DNA of 64,000 bases from positions 124,001 through 188,000 of the forward strand of contig NC_009410.2 in the NCBI RefSeq assembly GCF_000002875.2. The letters are read 5' to 3'. The notes below the pieces were generated by a model. That model saw only the letters and a program-made list of their open reading frames with translations, searched no databases and had not been told where the DNA came from. Of this stretch, positions 40,545-51,400 are shown piece by piece (within the stretch, counting starts at the first letter, position 1; every line of letters begins with the position of its first letter). The DNA comes from Leishmania infantum JPCM5 (Eukaryota > Euglenozoa > Kinetoplastea > Trypanosomatida > Trypanosomatidae). Position numbers and translations under genes: made by a program.

Positions 40545-42360
40545 GGAGTGAGGTGGCCAAGTGGGGAGATGCGTGTGACGCTGAAGCACACGGTAGTAGC
40601 GATAGGTGGAAGAAACACACAAAAAGATGCACGTGCGCGTGCGCCCGCTGGCGTCGATCGGTGCGCTGACGTGTGTGCGTGTGCGTTAAGTGAGGAGGGC
40701 GGGTGGGCGACGGCCTGCAGGGTGAAAAAGTGGTGGGCAGTGCGGGTAAAGGGATGCGCACACGAGAAGGAAGGGAAGAGAAGGGGAGAGAAGGGAAGGG
40801 GGTCGATCCAACGGTGGTGATCTGGCGGAGAGTGGGCAGCGGTAGAAACACCATGAGCGCACAGCTGAGAAAGATCCTAAGACACGGAGGCCGACGTGCG
40901 TGTTTTGAGAGGTGGGGATAGTACTGGGGCCGCTGCTCAACCTATGGGAGAGCAGTAGAGCACTAAGCTGCTCCCCCCCCCCAATCCCGTCCCGACATGC
41001 ACCTGCCTGCGTCCCACTCCCCCTATCCCCTCTTTGTTCCCACGTGCGCCGGCTGCTCATGGCGTCCACACCAAGTAGTAAGATGGCCCAGAAAACAGAG
41101 ACGGGTACAGGCACGCACAGACAGACACGTACACACACGTGCAGGGTAAGAGGGAATCTATCGCGCGTGATCACAGGAGAGAGGGAGAAAGGGGGAGGGC
41201 CAAGAGAGAGATGAGCAGCGACCTCCCTCCTCCCCACAGACAAAATACAGGGGAGGGGTGAGGTGAGATGCCCCGTGCGTGTGTGTGCGCGCTTGTCATT
41301 CTGATCCTCTGTCACGATGCAAGAAAACAAGTCAGTGTCCATATCAAGAGAGAATACGTGTGGGTGTGTGAAAACAACTTGACTACTTAGGTATATATAT
41401 ATATAGATGCTATCCGATTAGAAACAGATACGAGCTCACGCCTCTTCCCTCCCCCTCTCTCTCCCTCTCCATGGAAAGAGGGGAGAAGGGGGGAGGAGTC
41501 GAGAGAGGGCGAGAGAAGGGGAGAGAGACCGAGGGTGGTGATGAAGGTAAAATGAAGCCCGAGTCATGCTGTGTCGTCGTATCGTGCGTCCGATCGCGTG
41601 CATGTGCGCACTTCCGTTAACGAACTACATGCCGCATGCGTGAGACGCTTTCGCCCGCACATACAGAGACACACACGCACACCCTGCCGCCATCCTCCTC
41701 CTGAACCCGCCCTCCCCTCTCCCTCCCCTCCCTCTCACCACTTCGTCCTCGCAACGCTTGCCATCCTCGCCGTCAGGCTGCCGTTTACGCAGTAGTGCGT
41801 TTGCACGCGCATGCAGCACAGAGCGGCGAAGTACAGAGAGGGAGAAAAGAAGTGTCCCCCTCCCCCTGCACTCACAGAGACACGCCGACCCACACAGCAG
41901 CAACCTGCACAAGAGGCAGGAGCGAGCCAATGTGCGTGCATGATGAGCTTTCATGGGTGCACACGTGTGCTCGAGCGAGGAGGAGGCAGAAAAAAAGGGA
42001 AATCAAATGACGAAACGCCCTGCGCGTACGTGAAGAAGAGCCTGCGAAAACAGAACGAGGATAGAGACGCACGCGCACAGCTATGGCTGCAAAGGGGGGG
42101 GGCAAGGGGTCGTTAGACAAGAGACGAGCGAGAGGAGGAGCAAGGCGTGGCCTGCCCACGCTGCTCCCTCCCCCTTACTCGGACGGGCGGTTGTTTTTCC
42201 ATTTGTTTTCTGTGCGACGACATACCTGTTGCCCTCCGACCACGTCCGGACATCCTTCCCCTGCCTCCCTTCATCCGTTCCTCTTTTCCGTCCACTGCTA
42301 AGGAGAAGAGTGCGTGTGCCGTGTCCCGCGTACCGTGTCGGTCCCTTCTCCACCCGTTTC
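40545..42360. other. Intergenic region
   Basis: 1.8 kb with many GA-rich tracts (about 40760-40805 and 41480-41535), a short TA run at 41392-41405 and pyrimidine blocks near 41700-41740. It includes the 5' UTR of the PPR gene and the 3' UTR of HSP10 copy 1. No gene seen. Confidence 0.5.
41392..41405. repeat. (TA)n tract
   Basis: Seven TA units, the second pure TA run in the window. Confidence 0.85.
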
Positions 42361-42663
42361 TCAGCTTGACAGCACGCCAAGCAGCACGCTCTCATCGTAC
42401 AGGAAGAGCTCCTCCCCTTCCACCTTCACCGAAGAGCCACCGTACTCCGGCAGCAGTACCGTGTCGCCCACCTTCACCGTCGGCGTCCAGTCCTTCGACC
42501 CAGCCGCCACCGCCACAACGGTGCCCTCGTTGACCTTGGCAGCCACCTGCTCAGGGATCAGGATGCCGGCCTTCGTCTGCTTCGCCGGCTGCACGCGCTT
42601 CACCAGCACGCGCTGGCCCAGCGGCTGCAGCTTCTTCAGGGCGGGGATGGTGAAGCGGAACAT
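42361..42663 (-). CDS. HSP10: 10-kDa heat shock protein / co-chaperonin CPN10, copy 1
   Basis: Protein of 100 residues, full length for the family. LQPLGQRVLVKRVQPAKQT is the N-terminal strand pair leading into the mobile loop (TKAGILIPEQ) that binds HSP60. Later TVKVGDTVLLPEYGGSSVKV and ELFLYDESVLLGVL are the standard GroES dome and C-terminal strands. It caps mitochondrial HSP60 during ATP-driven folding. The 331 bases 42333-42663 read the same as 47194-47524, but the sequence changes completely immediately upstream of the ATG. No break seen. On the coding strand, pyrimidine-rich sequence and an ACACAG lie about 130 bases upstream and could serve as acceptor. Confidence 0.96.
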   Translation of the reverse strand: MFRFTIPALKKLQPLGQRVLVKRVQPAKQTKAGILIPEQVAAKVNEGTVVAVAAGSKDWTPTVKVGDTVLLPEYGGSSVKVEGEELFLYDESVLLGVLSS

Positions 42664-44119
42664 TAGGTGAGCGGGGTCGAAACAGGAAGAAGCAAAGGGA
42701 GGAAAATATGTAAGTGAGGTCGCACCTGATGAATAGAGGGAGACGCGTACGTGTGTGTATACCTGAGAGCTGTGAAGACGTGGAAGGTAATCCTGTGTCG
42801 CAGTGGAACAGACAAGAGCGGCACGTTTGGGAGAGATAGAGGAACGGTGGTGGAGGAGGACAGTGAAGAGGAGAAAGCTGAGCAGTGGAGGCGATGCACA
42901 TCACCTGACGCACACACACAGAGCGAGCGCACCGCAGCCGCACGCACATGTCAGAGGAGAAAACGACGTCACTCACTGAAGGTACCACAGCGCCGGATAG
43001 ATGCAGAGCCCGAATACCGTGAGATGCCAACGGAGGGGGAGTGAGGATGCCGTTGCCCCATCGGCATCACACAGCGATCGCTCTCTCGACATACTCGCAT
43101 GGGCGACAGAGTCATCCAATACAACAAAATTTCTCACGCCGCCTGTTCTCTGCCACGCAACATCCACTTAGCTCCGCTCTGCCCCCGGCCCGTCACAGAC
43201 CCACGTCCCGTCGTGCGAAGCAGCCGCGCACACAAGCCAGCACGGCAACGCGCCGACACCATCATCTGAGAGCAGGGCCCGCGCACCAAACGCTACCCAC
43301 ACCCGCCTCGCAGTCGCCCGCATTGTGCCGGTTGGCGACTGGTGCGTCCCCCTCGCGGTGGTGCAGGCCCCACACACCCACACCCACACACACACGCACA
43401 CATGCCAGTGGGCAGTGTGAGGGTCGGCTGTGATGCGCTCGAGTCACGCTGGCACGCCGCCCGTCACATGGATGGCACAACCGAGCTCACGGTCGCAGGT
43501 CGCCCCGACGCAGCGCCGCCCAGGACCTGTCCACAGACATCAGCAGCCATGCATCGCTCTAGCTTCGCTACGTCGTAGGCGCTTGAGTCTGCCGCCACCA
43601 GAAGCGGTTCGGCATTTTTGGCAGGGGGATAGAGGAGGGAGGGGTGGAGTCTGATCGGCTCCCTCCCGCGCAGAGGGGGGGGAGGGTGCAATGGACCCTG
43701 TTGATTATGACGCACGAAGCGGTGGGGTCTCCTGTCACCAGGGAAGCAAGTACACAAGCAGACGCAAAAAGACACGAAGTCCCTAAAGAGGAAAGCGTAA
43801 AGGCGGACACGGGCAATACGCGCCACGCGCTTCACCGGAAGTGCCGGTCTGTGCTGCGCTCAGCGTTGCACATCTCCATCCCCCTTCCTGCCTCTCTCCT
43901 AGTCTCCACCACCGTCCGCCTCCATCTCGTCTGCAGTCCTCCTACGTTGCCCCCCCCCACACACACACCACACACCCAATTCTCGCGGCATATACCCTCG
44001 AGCGCAGAGGGAGAAGCGCAGGGGAAAGGGAGAGTAGAGTATGATGGGGTGCAGCGGAGGAGCAAGCCACGGGTACTGGAAGGGTAGTCTTGTAAGAGAA
44101 CGGAAAGAAGACGTATTAG
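42664..44119. other. Intergenic region with a SIDER-like element
   Basis: Spacer between the HSP10 copy 1 start and the thioesterase stop. It contains the HSP10 5' UTR (42664 to about 43000) and the thioesterase 3' UTR with the dispersed repeat at about 43194-43784. No gene seen. Confidence 0.55.
43194..43784. repeat. SIDER-like degenerate retroposon, copy B
   Basis: About 590 bp sharing the ordered blocks described for 2784-3390: a CACAGACCC start, a CCCCTCGCGGTGG block, the GACGCAGCGCCGCCCAGGAC core followed by ACATCAGCAGCCA, a GGACCCTGTT block, and an A-rich right end. The middle differs by indels and (CA)n expansion. The pair spans 40 kb, so this is a dispersed, not tandem, family. Confidence 0.6.
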
Positions 44120-45364
44120 TTAATGCAGGAAGCAGGTGGCAGCAGTCATCACACCCACCGTGGCAATGAAGCGATCCTTCGAGGAAGCATCGTCCAAGCT
44201 TGGCACTCCGACCGTGAAGAAGCCAATGCCCATCATGTCCACCGCAGGCGTGTCGGCTGCGTCACTACCTGGAATCACCGCAGTTGTGGTAGCAGCAGCA
44301 TCCCCGCCGCCTGCAGAAGTGCCAACACAGGAGAACTGTGCCTTGGCACGTGCCGGGTCTACAGGGAAGAGAAATACTTCCGTGGCGACGCAGCTCACCG
44401 GGATCTCGCGGACGTAGTCGATGCGGAACTTGCGCAGCAGTATGTCGGCGCGGTTTGGCGGCACGCCGGGGCGCAGGAGACGCGAGTAGGCACATCGCGC
44501 ATCCGCCGTAGCGCCGCGGAAGGCGTCGATCACGAGCAGCTTCGTCACGAGCTGGTTCACGTGCAGGTTGAAATCGATATCGGTCTCGCGCAGCATGAAG
44601 TGGCGCCGATGAAGCAGCCAGAGGGGTGCCGCGGTGCACACATGAGGCAGAGAGACGAGAAACGCGTCCGGTGGAGGAGCGGACAGCGGAGAGTACGCGG
44701 CGATCTCCATGGAAGCGATGGCGGACGCGTTCGCGAACCACCCGCTCTGCAGCAGGAGGTCACTCACCGAGAGTCGCTGAACCCGTGCGACGTCAGATGA
44801 GGGCATTTTCGGCGCACTCTTTTCGATGACGGAGCGCAACTGCGACCGCTTATCAGCAGGCAGCGCCGTCGGTGTGCGCTGCTGCTTCGACACCCACACT
44901 GCTGTCACCTTGAAGCTGCCGACGAAGCCGCGCGCTGCCTCGCCCTGCTCGTCCAAGTAGGTGTAAAGTTGGCCGTACACGCTGTAGGAGCTGTTGCCGA
45001 CGTGGACGAGGTAGAAGTGGGCCTCAGCGAACAACTTCGACAGCCTTGGCGGCAACTCGAAGTCGGGGTACGGGTTATCGAGGATCTCCTCGACGCCGGC
45101 GAAGAAGAACGTGTTGTCCGAACCTGTGTAGGCATGGCTCCCCTGTTCCACCGGCGGACGTGCCTTGTTGCCCTGGGCGCACGGCGTGGCGAGCGCCATC
45201 TCGTCGGGCGTTTGCAGCCACCCGTGCTCCCGTGCAAAACGGAAGCAATAGTTGCCCAGACGGTTTAAGGTGGACACATCAATCTGCATGTGCTGCACCG
45301 GCACAAACGGTGCGACAGGAATGCCCCACACCACCGCCGACCCGTCCGCTTCCTCACGATACAT
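44120..45364 (-). CDS. Hotdog-fold acyl thioesterase-like protein
   Basis: Protein of 414 residues from ATG 45364. There are two hotdog-like halves. The first holds FAEAHFYLVHVGNSSYSVYG and a GSFKVTAVWVSKQQR strand. The second contains the diagnostic FMLRETDIDFNLHVNQLVTK, the same 'D.N.HVN' pattern used as catalytic or substrate-positioning residues in acyl-ACP and acyl-CoA thioesterases, followed by FRIDYVREIPVSCVATEVFL. A long loop of Ala and Thr near the C-terminus is likely an insertion. It would hydrolyse acyl thioesters, but the acyl chain and carrier are not evident. No clear targeting signal. The GTG-initiated extension to 45430 was not used. Confidence 0.78.
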   Translation of the reverse strand: MYREEADGSAVVWGIPVAPFVPVQHMQIDVSTLNRLGNYCFRFAREHGWLQTPDEMALATPCAQGNKARPPVEQGSHAYTGSDNTFFFAGVEEILDNPYPDFELPPRLSKLFAEAHFYLVHVGNSSYSVYGQLYTYLDEQGEAARGFVGSFKVTAVWVSKQQRTPTALPADKRSQLRSVIEKSAPKMPSSDVARVQRLSVSDLLLQSGWFANASAIASMEIAAYSPLSAPPPDAFLVSLPHVCTAAPLWLLHRRHFMLRETDIDFNLHVNQLVTKLLVIDAFRGATADARCAYSRLLRPGVPPNRADILLRKFRIDYVREIPVSCVATEVFLFPVDPARAKAQFSCVGTSAGGGDAAATTTAVIPGSDAADTPAVDMMGIGFFTVGVPSLDDASSKDRFIATVGVMTAATCFLH

Positions 45365-46734
45365 GACACGGGAGGGTGCACTGGAATGGATGCGCGATGT
45401 AAGTGTGGGCAAAGGAAGAGGGCCAGCCACCGAAGAGCGCGCGAGTGGGAGTTCTGTGATGCGCGAGTGCGGATATACGCATATGGGGATGTAAAGTGAA
45501 GTGTAGGATGCGTGTGAGGAGCGAGTAAGCAGTGGGACAGAGGGAGGGGTACTTCAAAAGACAGAAAGGATCTCGCAACAGGCACAGGAGGGTTAACGCG
45601 ATACACACACTCGCACTAGAAGCAGGAGGCAACATTCACGTCGTGACGAGTGCATGTTTATGGAGGTGATGTCGGCAGACTCCGGCGACGCATCGAGCAG
45701 GAACGGGGAGGGAGGGGGGACACCTGTGTGCGCAAGAGGGAGAGGCAAAGCGCCGCAAGTGAGGTTGTGAGGTGCCCGCTTGTGAGTCGCGCCCGCCACC
45801 GCCACTGCCATGACGACCACACTCGCCACGCGCGCACTTTTTACGGCACGGAAGTGGGCACGCTGTCAGGAGACCACACAATGACGTTGATTCCGCGCAT
45901 CGACCTTGTTGGCTTTACTGCTATTACCGTTTGTGCGTTGCTTGCTTCCTTGCCACCAAAGAGAGCGTGGATGCTGTTTCTCCGCATCGGCCCTCCTTCC
46001 TTCCTTCCTTCCTTGGGCGTTCGAAGCGCAGCTCCGCTGCTGTTGTCGCTGGTACCGCCTCTTCAGCTCTCTCACGTCATCTCCGCCGTATTACCCCCAT
46101 GCCATGCGTACAGCCCCCATCCCTCACTCTCGCCTCCGCCGCAGCCACCACCCCTCCTGCGAGCACGAAGGCACACACGGAGGAACGGCAGGCAAGACTA
46201 GCATGGACAGAAGGTGGGCTAGGGAGGGAAGGAGGATGGAGGGGTGCAGATACGGAGAGAGAGGAGAGGAGCGTGAAGGAGGTGAATCAGCAGTGGGGTG
46301 GAGATGATGCAATCGACGTCCCAAAAAAAAAAAACACGAAACGAAAACAGCACGAAACGTGCAAGGGGCGCGGGGAGGAGGGGAGGGAGACGACGGACAA
46401 TAGTGCGCGGGGCAGTCGCTGACAACATACGAAAAAAAAAAATTGTAAAGTCTCTGTGTGGGTGTGTGGGGGGGGGGGTGTCTGCCTCCCTCAGTGTGTC
46501 TCGCTGTCTGTGTGACGTGGAAGCTCACTGAGAGCACAAAGAGGGATGCGAACGAGAGAGAAAAAAAAAACAACAGAGCGAGCGAGGGAGCAACAGAAGG
46601 ACGAGCAGACGGAGCCGCAGCAACGAAATGGGAGAGGGGCAGAGATGTCGGGAGAGGCAGAGGGAGAGGGGCTCCCTGCCGCACTCGGAGCTGCAGCGGA
46701 TAGGCGCGACCTTTCGCTCAGGGAGTGGGTGGGG
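45365..46734. other. Intergenic region left of the assembly gap
   Basis: 1.4 kb with A runs (about 46322-46334, 46433-46441 and 46561-46570), a G run near 46468-46478 and GA-rich tracts. It holds the thioesterase 5' UTR and probably the 3' UTR of the WD40 gene. No coding signal seen. Confidence 0.5.
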
Positions 46735-46835
46735 NNNNNNNNNNNNNNNNNNNNNNNNNNNNNNNNNNNNNNNNNNNNNNNNNNNNNNNNNNNNNNNNNN
46801 NNNNNNNNNNNNNNNNNNNNNNNNNNNNNNNNNNN
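46735..46835. other. Assembly gap of 101 N
   Basis: A run of 101 undetermined bases; the true length is unknown. A further single N is at 46912. Sequence quality here is clearly lower than in the rest of the window. Confidence 0.98.
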
Positions 46836-47122
46836 GAGCCTGTGGCCACTTTCTGCCCATCAGGGCTCCAGTCTGTCGCGTAAATCTCATCGCTATGACC
46901 GGACATGTCCTNGACAAGCTCCCGCTTCGCTACGGACCACAGCTTCACAGTGGTGTCCTTGCTGCCGGACACCAGCATGCGAGAATCGAGACTCCAGCTG
47001 ACGTGATACACCGCTGCCACGTGCCCGCGGAAGGTGGTGATGAACCTGCCGTCCTCTGCATTCCAGAGCTTCACGCTCTTGTCCGCTGAGCACGAGGCTA
47101 GCATCGTCCCATCCGGACTCAC
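46836..47122 (-). pseudogene. Truncated Notchless (NLE1)-type WD40 fragment
   Basis: Ninety-five codons that contain two WD40 repeats and the start of a third. The order SADKSVKLWNAEDGRFITTF, then GHVAAVYHVSWSLDSRMLVS, SGSKDTTVKLW, then GHSDEIYATDWSPDGQKVAT closely follows the last repeats of Notchless, a ribosome-biogenesis protein that works with the Rea1/MDN1 ATPase on pre-60S particles. The 3' end (about a dozen codons) would fall in the gap. The 5' end is cut: to the right of the SPDG codons there is no WD40 sequence, and a TAG lies in frame about 50 bases away, only about 50 bases before the HSP10 unit. It is either a real truncation or a misassembly. Confidence 0.72.
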
Positions 47123-47221
47123 AACTCTCTCGCCGGCTGGGCGAGCTCTCTCGCTGTCTCTGATTCGCTAGCTCATCCTCAGCGCCTCGTCCGCCGTGTC
47201 GGTCCCTTCTCCACCCGTTTC

Positions 47222-47524
47222 TCAGCTTGACAGCACGCCAAGCAGCACGCTCTCATCGTACAGGAAGAGCTCCTCCCCTTCCACCTTCACCGAAGAGCCA
47301 CCGTACTCCGGCAGCAGTACCGTGTCGCCCACCTTCACCGTCGGCGTCCAGTCCTTCGACCCAGCCGCCACCGCCACAACGGTGCCCTCGTTGACCTTGG
47401 CAGCCACCTGCTCAGGGATCAGGATGCCGGCCTTCGTCTGCTTCGCCGGCTGCACGCGCTTCACCAGCACGCGCTGGCCCAGCGGCTGCAGCTTCTTCAG
47501 GGCGGGGATGGTGAAGCGGAACAT
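47222..47524 (-). CDS. HSP10: 10-kDa heat shock protein / co-chaperonin CPN10, copy 2
   Basis: Encodes the same 100-residue protein as 42361-42663, and the base sequences of the two genes read the same including silent sites. The duplicated unit is 47194-47524: it starts 28 bases past the stop codon and ends exactly at the ATG. Outside it the flanks are unrelated. Function as for copy 1 (lid of mitochondrial HSP60). A good trans-splice acceptor lies 30 bases upstream. Perfect identity with different flanks implies gene conversion, recent duplication or an assembly artefact. Confidence 0.95.
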   Translation of the reverse strand: MFRFTIPALKKLQPLGQRVLVKRVQPAKQTKAGILIPEQVAAKVNEGTVVAVAAGSKDWTPTVKVGDTVLLPEYGGSSVKVEGEELFLYDESVLLGVLSS

Positions 47525-48463
47525 GCTGTGGAGAAAAAGTTGTAAAGGTTTAGGCTTATGTGCGACGAGGGAGAGAGAGAGAAAGATAGTGGTGGTTGCG
47601 GCGCAGCGGTTTATGGGGATGTGTGGGAAAGCGTATGGAGGCTAAAGCTCATGCAAAGGCCGCGTTGTGTGCGTGTGTGCGTGTGTGCGTGTGTGCGTCA
47701 ATCGCGAGGCGAGGCGAGGCGAGACGAGATGGAGGGACGCGTACGCAAAGATGGTGGGAGCAGAGAAGCAGTTTTGTTGAGGAGAAGGCCGCCCTTCCAT
47801 CCCCCTTCCGCCTCGGAGAAGCGACGCATCGCTGTGTTTTCTGTTTTCGTTTTCCTGAGCTCGGAACGGGCTCTCTTAGGCGTTGCCACCATCTCATCAT
47901 GCCACACCCACAGCACATCGGCGTGTACGTGAGAGGGTGAAAGGAGAAGGAGCAAGAAGTGGCTGCTGCTGTTTACGTCACCAGGAGTGCAACGGGCGGC
48001 CACACAAACAGGGAGAGAAAACGAAGACGGGCCGGCGGGAGAAGGAAAACGGCACCGGGGGAGGGCAGTCGCGTGCATGTCGGCGAGTGTGTGGAGCTAT
48101 ACCTACATAAAGCCAAGCACAGGCAAACCCCGAAAAAGACAGAAGGCGCGTGTGCGAGTGCGTGTGGGTGTCATCGCCATGACGTGCTGTACATGGAAGA
48201 GCGTCACCGAAGCGGGTGGAGCGGAGGGCGAACAAGGAAACAAAGAATCAGCCGAAAACAAGAAAAGAGAAGAGGCAAGGCCCCTCCCCGCGAGAGAGAC
48301 GCGCTCACACACGCACGCGCTGATAGAGCGGTAGCGGAGAAAGTCCGACCTGAGAGTTCACGCGCCGGAGCGGCACAGTCTCCCGAGCCCATGTAGGCGT
48401 CAGCTGCGCGGCATTCTCGGTGCATCGATCTGTGTAGGCATGTGCCGGCCGCCGCCGCCTGGG
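47525..48463. other. Intergenic region
   Basis: Holds the HSP10 copy 2 5' UTR and the CFAP61 mRNA 3' UTR, with a short (TGTGCG)n at about 47668-47697. No gene seen. Confidence 0.5.
47555..47590 (-). promoter_or_regulatory. Predicted trans-splice acceptor of HSP10 copy 2
   Basis: On the coding strand the pyrimidine-rich tract TATCTTTCTCTCTCTCTCCC (47586-47567) is followed by ...CATAAG with the AG at 47556-47555, predicting a 30-base 5' UTR. Another AG (CCACAG) sits directly before the ATG. Confidence 0.55.
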
Positions 48464-51400
48464 CTACACCACGACTCTTTTCCCTGCCATTTGCCTCTCG
48501 ATGCTGGGCAGGTACATGTCCTGCGGGCGTGTGTCCTTGCTTTCGTGCATGTACTTGAGAAGCGCGAGCTGCACCTTGTACCGAAACGCCTTTGCGTCGG
48601 TCAACTCCGCTACGCGGCTAGCTGCGTCGTCCGGCGTCAGTGTTCCAGCTGCCTGTTGAGCGGCCAGCACACGCTCACGGACAGCCACCACCTCCTCTGC
48701 TGTCTGCACGTCACGCTGGAGCTGCGAGAAGAAGCGAGCAAAACGGTCGGTGAGGAGCGGCTTTAGTGTCGGCAGACGAAGATACGAGATGAGGTCGAAC
48801 TGCTGGTTGCGGAGCGGCACTGTCAGAACGCCGGCTGGAGTCGTCGTGGCCCCACTCCCGCCCAGCGCTGCTATGCTGGGGGAGGAGCCGCTGCCCGTGC
48901 TGTCGCGCTTGCTGATCGCCTCACTGTAGCGATACTGCAGGTGGAATAGGGACTCCGGCATCCCAATCAAGGAGCGGTAGTTGTGCACCTCAGGGGTGCC
49001 GTTGCCAAAGTACACGACGCCGTCGATTGTACGATACCGAGCGTGGACGTACAGGGTCATCATCTCACGCGATGACGACGCCGCGGCCACCCTCCCCGCC
49101 GACGAGCCTCTCAAAGGTTGCACGTCGTCGAGCGGGACGCTGAGCATGTCAGTGGAGCTGAACTGGAGCGGAATGCACTCCTTTGCCTCAAAGGCAGCGG
49201 AGCCGCGGACGGTGCTCACGTACTGGTAGCCGCATGGAAGACGAACTCGGCGCGACACGGGCGACGTGTAGGACGGCAGTATCGGGACGCGCTTGCTATG
49301 CTCCTGCGTCGCGCCCTCCAACATTGAGGACGGCGCACCAATGACGACTGAGCTGTCCAGCATCTGGTTGTGCATGACGCTCAGCAAGCTGCTGTTGTCA
49401 GCCGATGTGTGGCCCGCCGGGTCCTTCTGCGGGTGATTCGCTGTTGCGGGGAGCACCTGGAACTCCTTTACGCCAAGCCGAGCAAGCAGCACCCGTGCCA
49501 CATCTCTGCCGACGTCGCGCGGGTTGAAAGCCTCGAAAGCCTCCGTGGCGCCGTAGCGGCGAGTGAACATGGCGACCGGTCCAGCGGCAAGCACATCTGG
49601 TCGGCTGGTCTCGTACGCGCTGCCCACAATGACACGACCATCAAAGACAATCGACCTCTTCGCCAGCGCCGTGAGCACGCTGCGGTCGATTTCTTTCTCC
49701 TCCAGGCACACTATCAGCGCGCATGGCAGCTCGACGGCGTCGCCTGCCTTGCGCTCGTAGGAAAGAGACGCCAAGAGCACGGACGTCAGAGTCTCCTCGT
49801 CGAACTCCAAACGCGAGACGCCGTAGCCGTCCAGCACTGTCACGCCGAGCGCACGGAGCAGCGCCATCGTCGCCTGGCCGCAGGTAGCATCGGTAAACGG
49901 CGTCTGCTCAGTGTTGGGTCGGCACAGCACCAGCCGCTGCGCGGGGAAGCCCATGGATACCATTGTCGAGAGCGTCGCAATGGCGTCAAGACCGGAGCCG
50001 TACACAACGATGTTCGCGATGGACCCGCTCACCGACTGGCTCAGCTCCGCCAACGTTTGGCGCAGTCGAGCCTCGGAGACCTCGTTCGAGAGCGCGGTTA
50101 TGCCGCCGCGGGCACCGTGGGCTTCCTGTTGCTGCAGTGCCCGGATCGACGGCGGCACAATGTACTGCCGCCCCGTCGCAAGCAGCAGCTGGTCGTACGG
50201 CTCGTAAACGCTGTTCTCTAGCTGAACGAACTTCATGGTGGTGTCAATGTCGATGAGAGTGCCCTGGACGACGCGGATGGTGTTCGCGCCAAAGCTGAGC
50301 GACGACGCCTGCTTCATTCCCTCGCCGAGGTGCAGGCGCATGTACTCCCGCTCCAGCAGCTCCATCCCATCCACCCGCCACTGCCGCATTGGGCGCTGAT
50401 TCGGGTGCAACGGCATGCCGTCTGTCGACACGACGGTGATGCTCAGGTAGTCCAGGTAGGGCACGGAGAGGAGTTCGTACAGCATGCAGAGTGCCGTGGC
50501 GCTGGCACCAACAATCACGACGCGCGGGTGCACACGCACCCGCTCGTCGCCGAGGAAGCGGCGCGTCGTAAAGAAGAGAGAGCTCAGCTCCAGGCCAGTG
50601 CGCGTCGTCTCCTCCTTGCCAGCAGCGGCGGCGGTGTTCTGCGTCACGGTCGGCGTCACATCGTTAACCTCAGGGAGTTCGGCAATGTTGCCGGCCGTGC
50701 TCATAAACAGATTCAAGTCCCTCCTCTTTCGCTCAGCCGCCACCTCGACGACGCGCCGCGGTGGGGCGAAGGTGAAGGAAGCCACGGCGGTCTGGTACAG
50801 CTCCGCACTGGTGCTCGTCAGCAGGAGCATCACCTCCGTCTGGGTCTGCCGGAGTACCTCGCGCAGGAAGAACTTGAGGTGCTGGCGGAACACGGGGCGA
50901 ATGTAGACGAAGCGGACGACAATTCCAGGCAGCTCCAACGAGCGATAGCGCAGTGGACCCTCTTCTGCGGAAAGCGAGATGTCGGTGGCTGCGTAGTTGA
51001 ACCCCTGTGCGGCGTTGAAAGCGAGGAAGCGGTCGAGGTCGTAGTTGGCACGGAGCGCGTACATCTCGGCAACCGAAAGAGCCTGCACCGATATCACGCC
51101 GACCACCGCAGCGGACGACAATACGCCCGCGGTGCCACCGGCGGAATGCTCGCCCCATGTGAGCGCGAACACGGAGCGGTTCTGCGTCACTACACCACTC
51201 TCACTATCGCCTCCTTGGGACGCCGTTGGCACCGACGCATCTAAGTCGTCTTGCAGCGCAGCCAGCAGCTCCACGGAGATCCCCGGGAATCCTGGGAGAG
51301 CACCGCTGGCGCCGCTTCGGCTCTCCTGATGATGCAGCGCCGCGCGAGCACCCGAGCCGGCCGGTCTGCCGTTACGGCTCGCGAACGTCGATGCAGAAGT

